From Hymenobacter sp. PAMC 26628 (GTDB lineage Bacteria > Bacteroidota > Bacteroidia > Cytophagales > Hymenobacteraceae): a stretch of 64,000 nucleotides of DNA. The stretch is taken from positions 5,146,001 to 5,210,000 of the forward strand of contig NZ_CP014304.1 of the NCBI RefSeq assembly GCF_001562275.1. Reading direction: 5' to 3'. Numbering within the stretch: position 1 is the stretch's first letter; every line of letters starts with the position of its first letter. Under the pieces are notes generated by a model. The model made no database searches and was not told where the DNA came from. It saw nothing but the letters and a program-made list of their open reading frames with translations. Shown one piece after another: positions 8,586 through 16,221 of this stretch. Position numbers and translations under genes: made by a program.

Positions 8586-9422
8586 TCAGGCGTTCTGAAG
8601 CTCGACGGTAATGGCGGCCGCCACTACCTCATCGGGCGTTAAATTCTGTAAGGAGCTGTGGGGCCGAAAGCCATTGTACTCTTGGCGCCAATGTTCAAGC
8701 TTTTCTTGGGCGTCGGCCAGCGATAAGAACCAGTGCACATTCAGACACTCGTCCCGAAAGCTGCCATTAAACGATTCAATATACGGGTTATCAGTCGGGT
8801 TGCCGGGGCGGGAGAAATCGAGCGTTACGTGCCGGTCGTCAGCCCAGCGGTCGAGCGCTTTGCTGATCAACGCACTGCCCTTATCGACCTGAACGCGCTC
8901 AGCTACCACGCCTAATTCTTGGTGTAAGCGTTGCATCACGGCCACCACGTCTTCGCCCTTGAGCGACTGGCCCACGTGAATGGCCCCGCACTGGCGACTG
9001 AAATGATCGACTATGGTTAAGGCGCGGATTTTGCGCCCGTCGAAGCGGTTATCGGCCACGAAATCCATGCGCCAGCACTGATGTGGGCGACCCATTGGGA
9101 GCCGCGCTAACCGGTGCGCCGCGGCCCGATTGCGCTTGGGCCGCTTGCTGCGTAAGTGCAAGCCTTCCAGGCAGCAAAGGCGGTGCACCCGCTGGTGATC
9201 ATCCAGCCAGCCTTCCCGACGCAGTAGGACCTAGCGGCGCTGACTGCCGTAGCGTACGCGCACTTGCGCCAGTTCGCGCAAACGCTGGCGCAGGACCGTA
9301 TCGTCGCGGCCAGGCGCTTTGTAGGCCCAACTAGCGCGCTGCAAGCCAATGACTCGGCAGGCCCGACGGGCCGAAATGCGGTAAGCGTCAAGGAGGTGTT
9401 GGGCCGCGTGGCAACGCTGCAC
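8586..9422 (-). pseudogene. IS3 orfB transposase with in-frame TAG
   Basis: The single reading frame from a GTG at 9422 to 8586 is interrupted by TAG at 9231-9233. Before the stop are ISARRACRVIGLQRASWAY and VRYGSQRR. After it come VLLRREGWLDDHQRVHRLCC and the rve domain with WRMDFVADNRFDGRKIRALT (first D), the second D in VQVDKGSALISKAL, and the E region NPYIESFNGSFRDECLN. Family members usually have a tryptophan or similar residue at the stop position, so a single TGG-to-TAG change would explain it. All DDE residues remain, so readthrough could in principle restore activity. Confidence 0.85.
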
Positions 9423-9693
9423 GGGCCTTAGAAGGTTGTTTGAGCACGTCCTGCAGCAGCTGCTTGTCCAAGCTCAGGTCAGCCACGAGCTGTTTGAGGT
9501 GCTGATTTTCCTCTTCCAACTGCTTGAGCCGCCGCAACTCGGGCACGCCCAGCCCGCCGTACTTTTTCTTCCGGTTGTAGTAGGTGGCCTCGCTGATGCC
9601 CATCTTCCGGCACACCTCGGCGACGGTCACGCCCGTGTCGGCGGGACGCAGGGCGAACACCATTTGGGCCTCGGTAAACGTGGTCTTTTTCAT
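9388..9693 (-). CDS. IS3 orfA (helix-turn-helix and leucine zipper)
   Basis: From the ATG at 9693 the product reads MKKTTFTEAQMVFALRPADT, then a helix-turn-helix (VAEVCRKMGISEATYYNRKK), the KYGGLGVPELRRLKQLEEEN signature and a leucine-rich coiled coil (HLKQLVADLSLDKQLLQDVL). This is the DNA-binding half of IS3-type transposases. It overlaps the start of orfB by 35 bp in another frame, as expected where a frameshift makes OrfAB. The open frame extends ten codons further upstream, but the family start is at 9693. Confidence 0.85.
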   Translation of the reverse strand: MKKTTFTEAQMVFALRPADTGVTVAEVCRKMGISEATYYNRKKKYGGLGVPELRRLKQLEEENQHLKQLVADLSLDKQLLQDVLKQPSKARAALPRGPTPP

Positions 9694-9859
9694 GACACTG
9701 TCTATTGGTTTAAGGTACGACAATGCCTGATTTTCTCTACTTTAGCTTGGCCTAGTTTAGTGGGAAGAGGTCACCGGCAGTGGGCCGGCTCACGTTTAAT
9801 TCTTGCTATAAGAATTCGATGCGGGTATAGGAATGACGAAACAAGTTATTGAGCAGGTC

Positions 9860-10357
9860 TGAGGTGGTCTAGTTGAACAGGAGAGAATTAGGTGATATTG
9901 GCAAGTTGGTGTTAGTGAAAGAGATAAGGCTTTAAATAGCCAATGCTGGAGTGGCGGCGCTCATGATTGTAGTAGTCAAAATAGTTGGCCACGCTGGCTT
10001 GCGCGTCGGCCAGGTCCAGGAAAACGGGCCACTCGCGGAGTTCGAGTAGTTCGGTTTTGAGGCGCGACCAGAGACCCTCGGCTTGGGCATTATCGTAGCA
10101 TTCGCCGCGGCGGCTATGCGAGCGCTGGGCCTTGGCGTCGCGCAGCAGGGTTTTATAGCCGTTGCCTACGTGCTGGCCGCCGCGGTCGGAGTGCGCAATC
10201 AAGCCGGGAGCGGGCCGTTGCGCGAGTAGCGCCCGCTGCAAGGCGGTGGCCACCAGGGCTTCGGGCATGTCGGCCCGTACCTGCCAGCCCACGACCTGCT
10301 TCGTGCACACGTCCTGGAAGGCGCAGCAGTAAACCCAGTTGCCGCAAGCCAGTGGTA
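9860..10357 (-). mobile_element. Half of a second IS3-family element (IS150/IS3-type), cut by IS630
   Basis: The 3' half of an IS3 orfB (9912-10357 on the minus strand) reads TTACCACTGGCTTGCGGCAA from the junction onward. It contains QVVGWQVRADMPEALV, the second D in LIAHSDRGGQHVGNGY and the E region ECYDNAQAEGLWSRLKTELL, then the C-terminal FDYYNHERRHSSIGYLKP. The N-terminal half and the first catalytic D are absent at the IS630 boundary. The open frame annotated to 10370 borrows its first codons from the IS630 end. The 3' terminus near 9860 (TGAGGTGGTCTAGTTGAAC) is a guess. Confidence 0.75.
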
Positions 10358-11408
10358 AGTAGTCAACCAAAAGTAACCGTATATTGGGAGCCGACGTTTT
10401 GGAGCACCTGGTCGAGGCGTTCTTTCAGGGTTCGGTCGCAGACGTAATCGGCGGGGGTGAGCCAGTAGTGCTTGCAGCGCTGCCCAAGCACTTCAATCTT
10501 GTTGAGCCCGGGTGAGTAAGGGGGTAAAAAACAAAAGGTTAGTCCTTTAGCTGCCCACTCGGCTTGCCGCTCCCGTACACAGGCAGCGCGGTGAATCGAG
10601 GCATTGTCAAGCACGAGCTTGGTCGGGCCCCGGACCTCATCGGCCACAAAGGCCTCCGCGTTCCAGGCCCCGGGCAGCGAATAAGCCGTCAGGGGCTGCC
10701 CGGCCCGGCCCGGCTGCCAGAAGCCGAGCACGGAGTAGCCGCCGGCTTCGCGCTCGGCCGGCAGGGCCCCGGCCGGGGCCCCACGGCGTTGCCAGGCGTA
10801 GGGCACGGGCGCCAGGCGCGCGAAGCGGCACTCGGCCACGTAGACCACGGCCACTTCGCCCCGACTTTCGGCCAAATGCCACTGCTTGAGCTGTTTTTGC
10901 ATGGCTTCGAAGGCCGTCCCGTCGCGCTTGCTCTTCAGGCTCCGTCGGCCGCGCTTCCAGGCGTAGCCCAGGCCCCGGGCCACGTGTCGCAACGTCTGGA
11001 CCGAGACGTGGACATGCAGTTCGGTGAGCAGACGGGGCACGAAATCACGCAGTTGCTGGGTGGCCTGGCCCAGCCACTCGCCTACTTTTTTTTTACCGCC
11101 GCCCCTTCTTTGGGCGGGCGGCCACTGCGGGCCCCCTCGGCCAGGCCGGCGATACCCCCCGCTTCCCAGGCCTCGACCCAAGCATGGACCGTGGCATAGC
11201 GAACGGCAAAAAAGAGGCCAGTTGCCCCAGCGAGTGCCCCCGGTGGTGCCCCAGAATGGCCTGAGCCCGCCGCTGCTGGCGCGGATGTGGGCCACGTAAA
11301 CTACACGCTTCGAGCGTATTTACTTCATCAAGGGTTAAGAACAAGGAAGTGCGCATTCCCAAAAACACCCACTTTGTCTTTCTACGTTTACTTTCGGTTG
11401 ACTACTTA
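10356..11408 (-). mobile_element. IS630-family insertion sequence with TA duplication
   Basis: The element runs 10358-11406 (1049 bp). Its ends pair: AGTAGTCAACCAAAAGTAAC at the left and the complement of AGTAGTCAACCGAAAGTAAA at the right. TA sits on both sides (10356-10357 and 11407-11408), the fixed IS630/Tc1 target. The two flanks do not belong together: the left is an IS3 orfB and the right a DUF1348 gene, each cut at the TA. The element therefore marks a recombination breakpoint rather than a simple insertion. Confidence 0.88.
10363..11353 (-). pseudogene. IS630-family transposase spread over three frames
   Basis: The N-terminus (MRTSLFLTLDEVNTLEACSL to HSLGQLASF, start near 11353) lies in one frame. 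The middle (FFAVRYATVHAWVEAWEAGG, then LAEGARSGRPPKEGAA) lies in a second. The main part (KKKVGEWLGQATQQLRDFVP onward) lies in a third, with the DDE region TKLVLDNASIHRA and the signature FLPPYSPGLNKIEVL. The shifts fall at a run of six T near 11211 and a run of nine A near 11091 (minus-strand sense), each one base shorter than an uninterrupted frame needs. The stop codon lies inside the terminal repeat. Real decay, slippage-dependent expression and homopolymer sequencing error are all possible. Confidence 0.8.
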
Positions 11409-11655
11409 ACTCCTTAAATGAGGCGGTATTCGTGCTCCTGGGCCCGCTTGCGGGTGAGGAAGGCCTGAATGGCGGGGCGGCCGGCGAAGAACTCGCTGCG
11501 GTTGCGCCACTGGCTGGCCTCGGTGTAGGCCAGGGCCACGCGGGCGGGGTCGCAGCAGTTCCAGGCGTCTTCGGCGAGGCGGTTTTTTGGGTGGCGGTTT
11601 CGAAGGTGAAGGGGGGCAGGGGCGGGCGGGCGTCGAACATGCGAGCGCCGGACAT
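11409..11655 (-). pseudogene. DUF1348 (nuclear transport factor 2-like) gene, N-terminal fragment
   Basis: On the minus strand from 11655 or 11640 the frame reads FDARPPLPPFTFETATQK. After a one-base shift at a run of six A (11583-11588 on the plus strand) it continues NRLAEDAWNCCDPARVALAY, TEASQWRNRSEFFAGRPAI and QAFLTRKRAQEHEYRLI. This is the N-terminal half of DUF1348 proteins, a SnoaL/NTF2-fold family of unknown role. A second shift just before the IS630 boundary would restore the family's K-E-L. The gene ends at the IS630 right end, and its C-terminal half is not on the other side. Confidence 0.75.
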
Positions 11656-11708
11656 GCAGGCGGGAAAGGCGACCTTTTGCTGAATGCGGTATCTGCCGCC
11701 GAGCGCAA

Positions 11709-12212
11709 GCTATGGTTTTACCCCTTCACTCCGTACCCCGATGAAGCCTGGTTCTGAACAATGGCCGCTGCCCGGCCAAGTCGACCCCGCGCTTTCGTCC
11801 TGTGCTTTTTGCCACCACCGGATGCGCATTGGGGGCCGGCCGGTATTTGCTTCCTGCTCGTGCAAAGCGATGGGCCCCCCGGTGACGATTGGGGCCCCGG
11901 TGGTGGGTGGAGCTCTGGTAATGAGCGAGATATGGCAGTTTATTAGCAAAAAACGATGCATATTGCACGTAGTACAATGCCAATAAATAGCTGACCTATA
12001 ATCATTATTCACTTAATGGTCACATCTGCCGCCCGGCTCGTTTTTGAAAAAGCGGCCGGGCGGCCTTATTTTCAAGCTATGTGGAAAACTTCTAAAGTTT
12101 TCCCTTGGGGGCCCCTAACCTTCGGAGTAATTTCCGGTCTTGAAAACCCTGGTTCTGCTTTGGCAAGCCACTTGAATATTTTCCTTTGCTCACCCCAAAG
12201 AACTAACACACT
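11709..12212. other. Non-coding stretch upstream of nrdA with two hairpins
   Basis: No credible gene in about 500 bp. Two inverted repeats stand out: GCCGCCCGGC (12028-12037) with GCCGGGCGGC (12055-12064), and GGAAAACT (12083-12090) with AGTTTTCC (12096-12103). Short frames on both strands here lack family resemblance. The hairpins may be a terminator or a regulatory site for nrdA. Confidence 0.45.
12160..12188 (+). promoter_or_regulatory. Candidate nrdA promoter
   Basis: TTG at 12160-12162 is followed after 18 bp by TTCCTTTG at 12181-12188, one mismatch from TAnnTTTG. The ATG of nrdA at 12213 is 25 bp downstream, implying a short leader. Spacing and position fit a Bacteroidota promoter, but the -7 box is not perfect. 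Confidence 0.45.
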
Positions 12213-14594
12213 ATGCTGGTAATTAAACGCGACGGCCGCCGCGAGTCCGTGAAATTTGATAAAGTCACGGCCCGGATTGAGAAGCTGTGCTACGGCCTGC
12301 ACATGGATTTCGTGTCGCCGATTGAGGTGGCCAAGAAGGTGATTGACGGCATCTACGACGGCGTGACGACCGTGGAGCTCGACAACCTCGCCGCCGAAAC
12401 CGCTGCTTCGCTCACCACCCGCCACCCCGACTACGCCATCTTGGCGGCCCGCATTGCGGTGAGCAACCTGCACAAGGTGACGTCTAAGTCATTCAGCAGC
12501 ACCATGAAGCGGCTGTACACCTACGAGGACCCCAAGAACGGCGACAACGCCTCGCTGCTGGCCAAGGACGTGTGGGAGGTAATTCATAAGCACGCGGCCA
12601 CGCTGGACTCGGCCATCATCTACGACCGGGACTACAACTACGACTTCTTCGGCTTCAAGACCCTGGAGCGGAGCTACTTACTGCGCCTGGATGGCAAGGT
12701 GGTGGAGCGGCCCCAGCACATGCTGATGCGCGTGTCGGTGGGCATCCACAAAGAGGACATTGACTCGGCCATTAAGACGTACAACATGCTGAGCGAGCGG
12801 TGGTTTACCCACGCCACGCCCACGCTCTTCAACGCCGGCACGCCGAAGCCGCAGATGTCGTCGTGCTTCCTGCTGACGATGAAGGACGACTCGATTGACG
12901 GCATTTACGACACGCTGAAAAACTGCGCCCTGATTTCGCAGTCGGCCGGCGGCATTGGCCTTTCCATCAGTAATGTGCGGGCCACGGGCTCCTACATCAA
13001 GGGCACCAACGGCAACTCCAATGGGCTGGTGCCGATGCTGAAGGTGTTCAACGACACGGCCCGCTACGTGGACCAGGGCGGCGGGAAGCGCAAAGGTGCC
13101 TTCGCCATTTACCTGGAACCCTGGCACGCCGACGTGTTCGAGTTCCTCGACCTGAAGAAGAACCACGGCAAGGAGGAGATGCGCGCCCGCGACCTGTTTT
13201 ACGCCATGTGGACCCCGGATTTGTTCATGAAGCGGGTGGAGGACAACGGCGACTGGACGCTTATGTGTCCCCACGAGTGCCCGGGCCTGGAGAACTCCTG
13301 GGGCCCCGAGTTTGAGAAGCTGTACCTGAAGTACGAGCGCGACGGCCGCGGCCGCCGCACCATCAAGGCGCAGGAGCTGTGGTTCGCCATCCTGGAAAGC
13401 CAGACGGAGACGGGCACGCCCTACATGCTGTTCAAGGACGCGGCCAACCGCAAATCGAACCAGCAAAACCTGGGCACTATCAAGAGCAGCAACCTGTGCA
13501 CCGAGATTCTGGAGTACACCGACAAGGACGAAATTGCGGTGTGCAACCTGGCCTCGCTGGCGCTGCCCCGCTACCTCGTGACGGACGCCAAGGGCAACAC
13601 CACCTTCGACCACGATAAGCTGTACGAGGTGACGTACCAGGCCACGCTGAACCTGAACAAGGTGATTGACGTGAACTACTACCCGGTGCCCGAAACGCAG
13701 CGCAGCAACTTCCGCCACCGGCCCATCGGGCTGGGCGTGCAGGGCCTGGCCGATACGTTCATCGCGCTGCGCATGCCCTTCGAAAGCGACGAGGCCTCGG
13801 GCCTGAACGAGGACATTTTCGAAACCATCTACTTCGCCGCCATGACGGCCTCGAAGGACCTGGCCGTGAAGGACGGGGCCTACGAAACCTTCCCCGGCTC
13901 GCCCCTGAGCCGGGGCAAGTTCCAGTTCGACCTGTGGGGCGTGACGCCCAAGTCGGGCCGCTGGGACTGGGCCGCGCTGCGCGCCCAAGTAATGGAGCAC
14001 GGCGTACGCAACTCGCTGCTGGTGGCGCCCATGCCCACGGCCAGCACCGCCCAGATTCTGGGCAACAACGAGTCGTTCGAGCCCTACACGAGCAACATTT
14101 ACGTGCGGCGCGTGCTGAGCGGCGAGTTCATGGTGGTGAACAAGCACTTGCTGAAGGACCTGGTGGCCCTGGGCCTGTGGAACGACGCGATGAAGCAGGA
14201 AATCATCGCCGCCAACGGCTCGGTGCAGGGCATTGCCCGGGTGCCGCAGCACATCAAGGACCTGTACAAGACGGTGTGGGAGATTTCGCAGCGCCGCATC
14301 ATCGACATGTCGGCCGACCGCGGGGCCTACATCTGCCAGAGCCAGAGCCTGAACCTGCACGTGCTGAACGTGAACTTCGGCAAGCTCACCAGCATGCACT
14401 TCCACAGCTGGAAGCGCGGCCTGAAAACCGGCATGTACTACCTGCGCACCAAAGCCGCCGCCGACGCCATCAAGTTCACGGTGGAAAAGCAAGCCGCCGA
14501 AACCCTGGAGCCGATGCTCGTGGCCGCCCAGAACCAAAGCGACATGAGCTGCTCGCTGGATAACCCAGAGGATTGCGAGGCCTGCGGGTCGTAG
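12213..14594 (+). CDS. nrdA: Ribonucleoside-diphosphate reductase class Ia, alpha subunit
   Basis: This 793-residue enzyme reduces ribonucleotides to deoxyribonucleotides with the NrdB radical subunit. An ATP-cone lies at residues 1-90 (VIKRDGRRESVKFDKVTARI). The catalytic barrel has MSSCFLLTMKDDSIDGIYDT near 220 (first redox Cys), SSNLCTEILEYT near 430 (N, C and E of the active site) and VCNLASLALPRYL near 450 (second redox Cys). The C-terminus CSLDNPEDCEACGS holds the C-x-x-C pair that passes electrons from thioredoxin. No nrdB is adjacent. The last 116 bp are repeated downstream at 15476-15591 with four differences, so this 3' end appears to have been replaced when the hicA/hicB segment arrived. 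Confidence 0.97.
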   Translation: MLVIKRDGRRESVKFDKVTARIEKLCYGLHMDFVSPIEVAKKVIDGIYDGVTTVELDNLAAETAASLTTRHPDYAILAARIAVSNLHKVTSKSFSSTMKRLYTYEDPKNGDNASLLAKDVWEVIHKHAATLDSAIIYDRDYNYDFFGFKTLERSYLLRLDGKVVERPQHMLMRVSVGIHKEDIDSAIKTYNMLSERWFTHATPTLFNAGTPKPQMSSCFLLTMKDDSIDGIYDTLKNCALISQSAGGIGLSISNVRATGSYIKGTNGNSNGLVPMLKVFNDTARYVDQGGGKRKGAFAIYLEPWHADVFEFLDLKKNHGKEEMRARDLFYAMWTPDLFMKRVEDNGDWTLMCPHECPGLENSWGPEFEKLYLKYERDGRGRRTIKAQELWFAILESQTETGTPYMLFKDAANRKSNQQNLGTIKSSNLCTEILEYTDKDEIAVCNLASLALPRYLVTDAKGNTTFDHDKLYEVTYQATLNLNKVIDVNYYPVPETQRSNFRHRPIGLGVQGLADTFIALRMPFESDEASGLNEDIFETIYFAAMTASKDLAVKDGAYETFPGSPLSRGKFQFDLWGVTPKSGRWDWAALRAQVMEHGVRNSLLVAPMPTASTAQILGNNESFEPYTSNIYVRRVLSGEFMVVNKHLLKDLVALGLWNDAMKQEIIAANGSVQGIARVPQHIKDLYKTVWEISQRRIIDMSADRGAYICQSQSLNLHVLNVNFGKLTSMHFHSWKRGLKTGMYYLRTKAAADAIKFTVEKQAAETLEPMLVAAQNQSDMSCSLDNPEDCEACGS
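14479..14594 (+). repeat. nrdA 3'-end direct repeat, copy 1
   Basis: These 116 bp, from CGGTGGAAAAGCAAG to the nrdA stop, recur at 15476-15591 in the same orientation. I count four base differences: one silent near GTGGCC/GTCGCC and three in the codons for the residues after DNP (ED here, DA in copy 2). The repeat spans the C-terminal redox cysteines. Confidence 0.93.
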
Positions 14595-14600
14595 TTCGGC

Positions 14601-14903
14601 GTGAAGTCCATTCCATACCAACAGTTCGTAGCCTTGCTGCGGATGCTGGGGCTGGTTTTGATTCGCACCGAGGCTAGCCACCAGCAATGGGATTTCCCAC
14701 CTGGAGCAGGTAAAAAACTGCTTCGCACCATCACTGTTCGCGACAAGGACAAAGACATTCCAATGTTGCACATGCACACCAACCTGAGCACGTTGGAGCT
14801 GTCGGGAGTAGTAACCAGGGAAGAATTTAATAAGATGCTGGCGGAACAGGCCAATCCCAAAGCCGCGAAAGCCGCTGCTCGTAAGCGCAAAAACGAGCAA
14901 TAA
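14601..14903 (+). CDS. HicA-like toxin (mRNA interferase family)
   Basis: A 100-residue protein starting at a GTG seven bases after the nrdA stop: MKSIPYQQFVALLRMLGLVL, then IRTEASHQQWDF with the conserved S-H of HicA, and MLHMHTNLSTLELSGVVTRE. HicA toxins are small dsRBD-fold RNases that cut mRNA. The C-terminus is a lysine/alanine-rich tail (KAAKAAARKRKNEQ) longer than usual. The glycine before S-H in typical members is alanine here, so activity is uncertain. Its likely antitoxin is the HicB-like gene on the opposite strand, facing it across a shared terminator, an unusual arrangement. Read-through from nrdA may supply transcription. Confidence 0.75.
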   Translation: MKSIPYQQFVALLRMLGLVLIRTEASHQQWDFPPGAGKKLLRTITVRDKDKDIPMLHMHTNLSTLELSGVVTREEFNKMLAEQANPKAAKAAARKRKNEQ

Positions 14904-14906
14904 GAC

Positions 14907-14949
14907 CAAAGAAAAAGCCCTTGCTTTACCAGCAGGGGCTTTTTCTTTA
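14907..14949. terminator. Bidirectional terminator between hicA and hicB
   Basis: Arms AAAGAAAAAGCCC (14908-14920) and GGGCTTTTTCTTT (14936-14948) are perfectly complementary with a short loop. T runs on both strands let it stop transcription from both convergent genes. Confidence 0.88.
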
Positions 14950-14964
14950 AAAGTCCGGGTGAGC

Positions 14965-15318
14965 TTAAGCCGGTAATAGTACCTCTTCGGTGAGGATGCG
15001 GCGGCTACGGGCCGTTTGGTTAAGCAACTCGACGGACAAGCGCGGGGGCTCATACACGGGCTCGGGCTGCTTGAGGAGCCGCCAGCCCAAAGCCAGCAAT
15101 AGTTGGTCGAGGGTGCCGCGCTCCGCTGTGTCTTTAAGGAAGATAGCCAGCGCATCTTCAAACGCGGCGCGGGCCTCGTCTTCGGTGTCGCCGTAAGAAG
15201 ATAACTCCAGCGCCGGGCAGTAGGCCACGTATTGGCCGCTGTCGTCGTCGAGAACGAGTAAAACCTCTACCTGGGCTTTGGTGAGGCGGCCGTGAGGGTC
15301 GGTGAGGAGCGTAGCCAT
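14965..15318 (-). CDS. HicB-like antitoxin
   Basis: A 117-residue protein with the HicB partial RNase H fold: VEVLLVLDDDSGQYVAYCPA, LELSSYGDTEDEARAAFEDA and IFLKDTAERGTLDQLLLALG. HicB proteins neutralise HicA and often repress their own operon through a C-terminal DNA-binding region. Here the tail (PPRLSVELLNQTARSRRILT) is short and shows no clear helix-turn-helix or ribbon-helix-helix. It converges with the HicA-like gene instead of following it, so the two cannot share one mRNA. Pairing is inferred from family and adjacency. Confidence 0.8.
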   Translation of the reverse strand: MATLLTDPHGRLTKAQVEVLLVLDDDSGQYVAYCPALELSSYGDTEDEARAAFEDALAIFLKDTAERGTLDQLLLALGWRLLKQPEPVYEPPRLSVELLNQTARSRRILTEEVLLPA

Positions 15319-15475
15319 AGGGAAACAAGCAAGGAAACCGAACCAAGGCCCGGTTTAAGTAAAGCTAGTGCAAAGTTTAGTACCGTGAACAGGCACGGGG
15401 GGAGGTTCTGTTCGAGGGCGCTTGCAACAGCATGGAGGCCATGTACATTTGCTAACTCACCGACCTACTATATTC

Positions 15476-15591
15476 CGGTGGAAAAGCAAGCCGCCGAAAC
15501 CCTGGAGCCGATGCTCGTCGCCGCCCAGAACCAAAGCGACATGAGCTGCTCGCTGGATAACCCAGACGCCTGCGAGGCCTGCGGGTCGTAG
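15476..15591 (+). repeat. nrdA: nrdA 3'-end direct repeat, copy 2 (orphan gene tail)
   Basis: This copy encodes VEKQAAETLEPMLVAAQNQS and then DMSCSLDNPDACEACGS with a stop, but has no gene body. It is followed by a strong terminator, which the full-length nrdA copy lacks. The simplest reading is that this is the original tail and terminator of nrdA, pushed 0.9 kb downstream when the segment 14595-15475 and a replacement tail were inserted. Confidence 0.9.
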
Positions 15592-15615
15592 AGGAATATC
15601 AGAAGTTACCATAAG

Positions 15616-15650
15616 AAAGAGGAGGCCACATTAGTGGCCTCCTCTTTTTG
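15616..15650 (+). terminator. Intrinsic terminator after the orphan nrdA tail
   Basis: AGAGGAGGCCAC (15618-15629), loop ATTA, GTGGCCTCCTCT (15634-15645), then T5. It is a perfect 12-bp stem and probably the original nrdA terminator. Confidence 0.92.
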
Positions 15651-15698
15651 TGTACATTAGCACCCCTTTCAAGGAAATCTACCAATGGCTTGTAACTT

Positions 15699-16217
15699 AT
15701 GACGGAGGAGCAGATTAAAGAGCAGCTATCTAAGGGATACCTCCATCTGTTAGCGAGTAGGGCCGGTTATAAAAGCCGCACACATGAACTAGACCACGGG
15801 GTAGATGTTACAATCATTAAAGTGCGGGAGTACATCAGAAGTAATGGCAAAAAAAGACTGCTAGACTCAGGACAAAGTATCGATGTGCAACTGAAATGCA
15901 CTTGTGAAAAGAGTGTAGTTGCTGGTCCAAAATTTATCAAGTACGACCTTGAAGCAAAGTCTTACAATGATTTAATTGATAGAGCTGACGATGGCGCACC
16001 ATTGATTTTAATATTGATGATACTTCCAGATGATGATAGTCAGTGGTTGAGCATCCGAAATCACGAAATTGCTCTTGCTAAATGTGCTTATTGGTACCTT
16101 CCGGATGATAACGCTATTTACAGCAATAATGGAAGAACAACTAGAATATCAATACCAAGGTCAAACGCGTTAAATATTGATTTTATAGATAAAAAATTCA
16201 AAGAGTATTACCCTTAA
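15699..16217 (+). CDS. DUF4365 domain protein
   Basis: A 172-residue protein that I place in DUF4365. It has GYKSRTHELDHGVDVTIIKV (the D-x-G-x-D motif), then SIDVQLKCTCEKS (the V-Q-x-K motif), YDLEAKSYNDLI and PLILILMILPDD. The D...QxK arrangement resembles PD-(D/E)xK nuclease folds, and DUF4365 proteins are often found alone or next to restriction and defence genes. The biochemical role is not established. The gene is markedly AT-richer than nrdA and its neighbours, a sign of transfer. The next gene starts four bases after its stop, so the two are almost certainly co-transcribed and probably act together. Confidence 0.8.
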   Translation: MTEEQIKEQLSKGYLHLLASRAGYKSRTHELDHGVDVTIIKVREYIRSNGKKRLLDSGQSIDVQLKCTCEKSVVAGPKFIKYDLEAKSYNDLIDRADDGAPLILILMILPDDDSQWLSIRNHEIALAKCAYWYLPDDNAIYSNNGRTTRISIPRSNALNIDFIDKKFKEYYP

Positions 16218-16221
16218 TGTC

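Larger units (their letters stand above)
8546..9773 (-). mobile_element. IS3-family insertion sequence, defective
   Basis: The ends form an imperfect inverted repeat: TGACCTCCTCCCA at 8546-8558 and its near complement TGGGAAGAGGTCA at 9761-9773, with further matches inward. The 1228-bp element carries overlapping orfA and orfB on the minus strand, the IS3 organisation in which orfB is made by frameshifting. orfB has a nonsense codon, so the copy is probably dead unless helped in trans. No clear 3-4 bp target duplication is visible, which fits insertion into an older IS end and later rearrangement. Confidence 0.8.

Noticed and set aside
11684..12012. Two 100-codon frames upstream of nrdA
   Set aside because: They overlap on opposite strands, show no family resemblance and have no coupling to neighbours.
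12678..15161. An 827-codon open frame on the minus strand opposite nrdA
   Set aside because: It mirrors the codon structure of nrdA in a GC-rich genome, is rich in H, V, G and Q with no domain pattern, and runs into the hicA region. It is a shadow frame.
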